A DNA stretch of 8,071 nucleotides from an uncultured Clostridia bacterium (GTDB lineage: Bacteria > Bacillota_A > Clostridia > Christensenellales > Aristaeellaceae), in NCBI GenBank assembly GCA_945871545.1, contig CAMBWJ010000067.1, positions 1 to 8,071 on the forward strand, read 5' to 3'. The position numbers and the translations under genes were made by a program. This document shows, one piece after another, positions 5,297-8,071 of the stretch (position 1 is its first letter; each line of letters begins with the position of its first letter). Under the pieces are notes generated by a model that saw only the letters and a list, made by a program, of their open reading frames with translations, made no database searches and had not been told where the DNA came from.

Positions 5297-5527
5297 TCAG
5301 CCCTGGGTGGTCGTGGTGGTGGTGTCGGTGGTGGTGGTGTCGGTAGTCGTGGTGTTGTCCTCGACAACGGGCTCAGCGGTCGCTTCGACGGTGGCCTCGA
5401 CGGTCGCCTCAACGGTGGCGGCGGGGGCTTCGGTGGCCGGGGTTGTGGTGGTGGTCTTGGTGGAGCAGGCGCTCAGACCGATCACTGCGAGCATCATAAC
5501 CATAGCAAGTGCGATAATCTTCTTCAT
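5297..5527 (-). CDS. Small threonine-rich lipoprotein of unknown function
   Basis: The product is 76 residues. A basic MKK start and hydrophobic stretch (4-18) lead to the lipobox LSAC with Cys21, so it should be exported, lipidated and cleaved, leaving about 56 residues anchored on the outer face of the membrane. The mature part has almost no complexity: STKTTTTTP, then ATVE repeated three times (37-48) plus ATAE, an acidic EPVVEDN patch, and TTTTD-type repeats to the end. No fold or enzyme motif is visible. It could be a spacer-like or O-glycosylated surface peptide (inference). The start is the second in-frame ATG, since GGGAGG (5538-5543) precedes it by about 10 bases. The ATG at 5548 overlaps that binding site and would put MFGRYHL before the signal peptide. 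It appears monocistronic, with its own terminator and only a weakly defined promoter. Confidence 0.75.
   Translation of the reverse strand: MKKIIALAMVMMLAVIGLSACSTKTTTTTPATEAPAATVEATVEATVEATAEPVVEDNTTTTDTTTTDTTTTTTQG
5372..5419 (-). repeat. Four 12-bp tandem repeats inside the lipoprotein gene
   Basis: On the plus strand four 12-base units (5372-5383, 5384-5395, 5396-5407, 5408-5419) share the pattern CTCgACGGTsGC with one to three differences each. They encode three ATVE units and one ATAE. The 12-bp period keeps the frame, so unit number can change without breaking the gene. A second simple stretch, rich in GTGGTG and GTCGT, covers about 5307-5355 and encodes the Thr/Asp tail. Confidence 0.85.
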
Positions 5528-5585
5528 GAGATGGTACCTCCCAAACATTGTTGTTCCTTGAAAGCCTTTCCTTCAAGTGAGAGAT

Positions 5586-5591
5586 ATTATA
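5586..5591 (-). promoter_or_regulatory. Candidate -10 element of the lipoprotein gene
   Basis: TATAAT is present on the minus strand about 60 bases before the lipoprotein start. No good -35 hexamer stands 16-18 bases upstream; the nearest match, TTGACG, is 23 bases away. The element may depend on an activator or on another sigma factor, or it may not be the promoter. Confidence 0.35.
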
Positions 5592-5752
5592 ATCCGAAAT
5601 TGGAAGAATTATGCCGTCAAAGCTGTAAACAAAGAGAAAATATCCCTTGGCAGAACCTGTCCGAAATGGTAAAGAATGTGATGCGCTTGTGGAGTGCGCA
5701 CAGAAATGGCGCACGAAGGTTACATCCATGCGCGCAGATGCCGGAATATGTT

Positions 5753-5791
5753 AAGGCTCCGGGAAGCGCGCGCTTTGCGGCCCGGAGCCTT
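5753..5791 (-). terminator. Probable terminator after mnmG-rsmG
   Basis: AAGGCTCCGGG (5753-5763) and CCCGGAGCCTT (5781-5791) form a perfect 11-bp stem 28 bases after the rsmG stop. The 17-base interior contains the palindrome AAGCGCGCGCTT and can fold further. The following minus-strand sequence (AACATATTCC) is only weakly T-rich, so the stem itself is the main evidence. The stretch from here to the lipoprotein gene (5592-5752) holds no gene or repeat that I can support. Confidence 0.6.
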
Positions 5792-5818
5792 GGAGGATAC
5801 AGAATTTCGGGAGCCGGC

Positions 5819-6538
5819 TCACAGCGGCTTCTTTTCGGGCTTGCCCGCCCTGCGGGGATATTTATCGGAAGTGGGCGCGACCTTCTCAATCCAGGCCGCG
5901 CGGTGATCCCAGTCCCTGCCGGGAATTGGCAGCGCATCGCTGCGCAGGAATCGCCCGCCCAGCAGGTTCATGGCGTTCTCCGCCGCGGCGACCTCTTCGT
6001 CAAGCCCCGGCCCCTTCAGCGCAAGCATCTGCCCGCCGACCTTCACGAAGGGCAGCAGATATTCGCACAGCAGGTTCAGCGGCGCAACGGCCCGGGCGGT
6101 GGCCAGATCGAAGGCCTCGCGGTACTCAGGTTTGCGCGCACCGTCCTCGGCCCGCAGGTGCACCGCCCGGGCATTCAGCTGAAGCGCCCCGATCACGCTC
6201 TGCAGAAATTCCACGCGCTTGCCCAGCGAGTCCATCAATACAATTTCCGTCTCCGGCAGGCAGATCGCCAGCGGAATGCCCGGAAAGCCCGCGCCGCTGC
6301 CCACGTCGATCAGCGAGGCGCGCGCAGCTGGAAGCCCGATTGCCAGCGGTGCGATGCAGTCCAGGTAGTTGCGGTCGATGGCCTCCGCCTCGTCATCCGG
6401 CACGCGGGTCAGGTTGAAGCGGGCGTTGGCCTCGATGAGCATGCGGTGGTAGCTCTCGAACTTTTCCGCCTGTTCCATATTCAGCGGAATGCCCGCCGCA
6501 GCGGCGCGCTCCAGCATCGCTTTGGTGAAATTGCTCAT
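5819..6538 (-). CDS. rsmG: 16S rRNA (guanine-N7) methyltransferase RsmG
   Basis: This 239-residue protein has normal length for RsmG (GidB), which uses SAM to make m7G at position 527 (E. coli numbering) of 16S rRNA. The SAM-binding motif is DVGSGAGFPGIPLA (78-91). Before it is the family motif FNLTRV (41-46) with a YLDC segment (58-61), and after it LMDSLGKR (101-108) and ATARAVAPL (146-154). The conserved basic tail KYPRRAGKPEKKPL closes the protein. The ATG overlaps the stop codon of mnmG by four bases (6535-6538), and AGGAGG (6543-6548) lies inside the end of mnmG, so the two are translationally coupled. Loss of RsmG gives low-level streptomycin resistance in several bacteria. Confidence 0.97.
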   Translation of the reverse strand: MSNFTKAMLERAAAAGIPLNMEQAEKFESYHRMLIEANARFNLTRVPDDEAEAIDRNYLDCIAPLAIGLPAARASLIDVGSGAGFPGIPLAICLPETEIVLMDSLGKRVEFLQSVIGALQLNARAVHLRAEDGARKPEYREAFDLATARAVAPLNLLCEYLLPFVKVGGQMLALKGPGLDEEVAAAENAMNLLGGRFLRSDALPIPGRDWDHRAAWIEKVAPTSDKYPRRAGKPEKKPL

Positions 6539-8071
6539 TCGTCCTCCTCGGGCCTGCAGCCCAGGCTCTTCAGCCAGATCATCAGCACGGTGATATCCCC
6601 CGGCGACACGCCCGGAATGCGGCTGGCCTGTCCCAGCGACGCGGGGCGCTGCCGATCCAGCTTCTGCCGCGCCTCGATGCGCAGCCCGGACATATTCAGG
6701 TAGTCCGCGTCCGCCGGGAGCGGAACCTTTTCCATCTTGCGGAACTTCTTCTCCTCGGCCAGCTGGCGGGAGATGTAGCCCTCGTACTTCACTTCGATCT
6801 CCGCCTGCTGCTTGATCTCCGGCGGGAAATCATTTAGCTCCGGCTTCTGCGCGCGCAGGGAATCGAAGCACTCCTCCGTGCGCCGCAGCTTCTCCACCAG
6901 ATGCAGCTTCTTGAGCGCATTGATGGCGGCGGCGGTCTGATCGCGCTTCTGCTCCATGCGGATGAGGCGCTCCTTGGAGGCCAGTCCCGCCTCGTAGCCC
7001 AGGCGGGTCAGGCGCAGGTCGGCGTTGTCCTGCCGCAGCAGCAGCCGGTACTCCGCGCGGCTGGTCATCATGCGGTAGGGTTCGTCGGTGCCCTTGGTCA
7101 CCAGATCGTCCACCAGCACGCCGATGTACGCGTCCGCGCGGGTGAGAATCATCGGCTCCCTGCCGGACAGCCACAGCGCGGCGTTCATGCCGGCGTACAG
7201 GCCCTGGGCGGCGGCCTCCTCGTAGCCGGAGGTGCCGTTGATCTGTCCGGCGAAGTACAGGCCCTCGATCTCCCGGGCGCGGAAGCTCAGGTTCAGCTGC
7301 TGGGGATCGATGCAGTCGTACTCGATGGCGTAGGCCAGCCGCAATATCTTCGCATGCTCCAGTCCGGGCACGGTGGCGTAGATCGCGCGCTGAATCTCCT
7401 CCGGCATGGAGGTGGACATGCCCTGGGCGTACCACTCGTTGGTGTTCAGGCCCTCCGGCTCCATGAAGATGGGGTGGCGCTCCTTGTCCTTGAAGCGCAC
7501 CACCTTGTCCTCGATGGAGGGGCAGTAGCGCGCGCCGGTGCCGTGGATGGTGCCGGAGTACATGGGCGCGCGGTGCAGGTTGTCCAGAATGACCCTGTGG
7601 GTCTCCGGGGTGGTGTAGGTCAGGTAGCAGCGCGCCTTGTTTTTCAGCCCCGACGCATCGGTGAGGAAGGAGAAGGGCACGATGGGATCGTCGCCGTCCT
7701 GGGGTTCCATCTTGCTGAAATCGATGGTGCGGCCGTCGATGCGCGCGGGGGTGCCGGTCTTGAAGCGGCGGATGGAGAAGCCCAAATCCATCAGGTTCTG
7801 CGTCAGCGCATTTGCCGCCAGCAGGCCCTGAGGGCCGCCGTTCCAGCTGCACTCGCCGATGATGATGCGGGACTTGAGGTACACGCCCGTGCACACGATG
7901 GCGGCGCGGCAGCCGACCTTGGAACCGGTGGTGGTCTCCACACCCGTCACGCGGCCGTTCTCTACGAAGATCTGCCGGATCTCCGCCTGGCGCAGGTCGA
8001 GCCTCTCGCAGTCGTCCACCGCACGGCGCATGCGCAGTTGATACGCCTTCTTGTCGGCCTGGGCGCGCAGC
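6535..8071 (-). CDS. mnmG: tRNA uridine-5-carboxymethylaminomethyl(34) synthesis protein MnmG (5' end outside window)
   Basis: About 511 C-terminal residues are visible. The frame stays open to the window edge, where it reads LRAQADKKAYQLRM, equivalent to IRAQADR in E. coli MnmG, so roughly the first 100-115 residues including the FAD GxGxxG motif are missing. Family motifs run in order: KTGTPARIDGRTIDFS, the active-site cysteine segment RYCPSIEDKV (Cys codon 7522-7524), EPEGLNTNEWY, FAGQINGTSGYEEAAAQG, IGVLVDDLVTKGTDEPYRM, TSRAEYRLLLRQDNADLRL, VKYEGYISRQ and, at the end, QASRIPGVSPGDITVLMIWLK. MnmG works with the GTPase MnmE, using FAD and methylene-tetrahydrofolate, to modify the wobble uridine of tRNAs for Glu, Lys, Gln, Leu and Arg. 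The tRNA-Glu(TTC) in this window is one such substrate. mnmE would be expected upstream, beyond the edge. Confidence 0.97.
   Translation of the reverse strand, partial: LRAQADKKAYQLRMRRAVDDCERLDLRQAEIRQIFVENGRVTGVETTTGSKVGCRAAIVCTGVYLKSRIIIGECSWNGGPQGLLAANALTQNLMDLGFSIRRFKTGTPARIDGRTIDFSKMEPQDGDDPIVPFSFLTDASGLKNKARCYLTYTTPETHRVILDNLHRAPMYSGTIHGTGARYCPSIEDKVVRFKDKERHPIFMEPEGLNTNEWYAQGMSTSMPEEIQRAIYATVPGLEHAKILRLAYAIEYDCIDPQQLNLSFRAREIEGLYFAGQINGTSGYEEAAAQGLYAGMNAALWLSGREPMILTRADAYIGVLVDDLVTKGTDEPYRMMTSRAEYRLLLRQDNADLRLTRLGYEAGLASKERLIRMEQKRDQTAAAINALKKLHLVEKLRRTEECFDSLRAQKPELNDFPPEIKQQAEIEVKYEGYISRQLAEEKKFRKMEKVPLPADADYLNMSGLRIEARQKLDRQRPASLGQASRIPGVSPGDITVLMIWLKSLGCRPEEDE

Noticed and set aside
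5528..5548. Upstream in-frame start for the lipoprotein
   Set aside because: The ATG at 5548 overlaps the ribosome binding site GGGAGG of the downstream ATG and would add a non-signal leader MFGRYHL.
5565..5593. Plus-strand TATAAT at 5588-5593 as a promoter
   Set aside because: No -35 match stands at 16-18 bases and no plus-strand gene follows; the hexamer comes from the near-palindrome ATTATAAT shared with the minus-strand candidate.
5531..6703. Plus-strand open frame of 390 codons opposite rsmG
   Set aside because: It runs antisense through rsmG, a terminator stem and the mnmG end, with no plausible start site or motif.

Overview
The window reads as GC-rich chromosomal DNA from a member of the Bacillota, most likely a Clostridia-type lineage. 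This rests on consensus sigma-A-type promoters (TTGACA-17-TATAAT), strong AGGAGG-like ribosome binding sites, many intrinsic terminators, tRNA genes with encoded CCA, and RecR and EbfC proteins of the Gram-positive kind. Genus or species cannot be read from the window. No mobile element, CRISPR array or phage gene is visible. EbfC-RecR and MnmG-RsmG are both commonly found near the replication origin in this phylum, so the right half may be origin-proximal (inference).

Layout: bases 1-231 hold no gene but look like the body and terminator of a structured non-coding RNA, which I could not assign to a family. A clean promoter then drives a two-gene plus-strand operon (371-2351): a PLP-dependent alpha-oxoamine synthase that resembles bacterial serine palmitoyltransferase, followed after 1 base by a short-chain dehydrogenase that would suit 3-ketosphinganine reduction. 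After a terminator comes a separately promoted Gfo/Idh/MocA-family oxidoreductase (2481-3464).

From 3483 onward the transcribed genes are all on the minus strand. Four tRNA genes (transcribed in the order Pro-TGG, Glu-TTC, a CAT-anticodon tRNA, Asp-GTC) have a perfect consensus promoter and end at terminators that face the plus-strand operon. Behind them lie ebfC and recR, a small threonine-rich lipoprotein gene, and the translationally coupled pair mnmG (its 5' end cut by the window edge) and rsmG.

Functionally the right half is housekeeping: tRNA supply, recombination repair, and tRNA and rRNA modification. The left half is the accessory part. The synthase-reductase pair carries the first two chemical steps expected for a sphingoid-base-like lipid, which is unusual in this phylum, and it sits directly downstream of the unassigned structured RNA. 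These two, plus the repeat-built lipoprotein, are the items most worth a second look.
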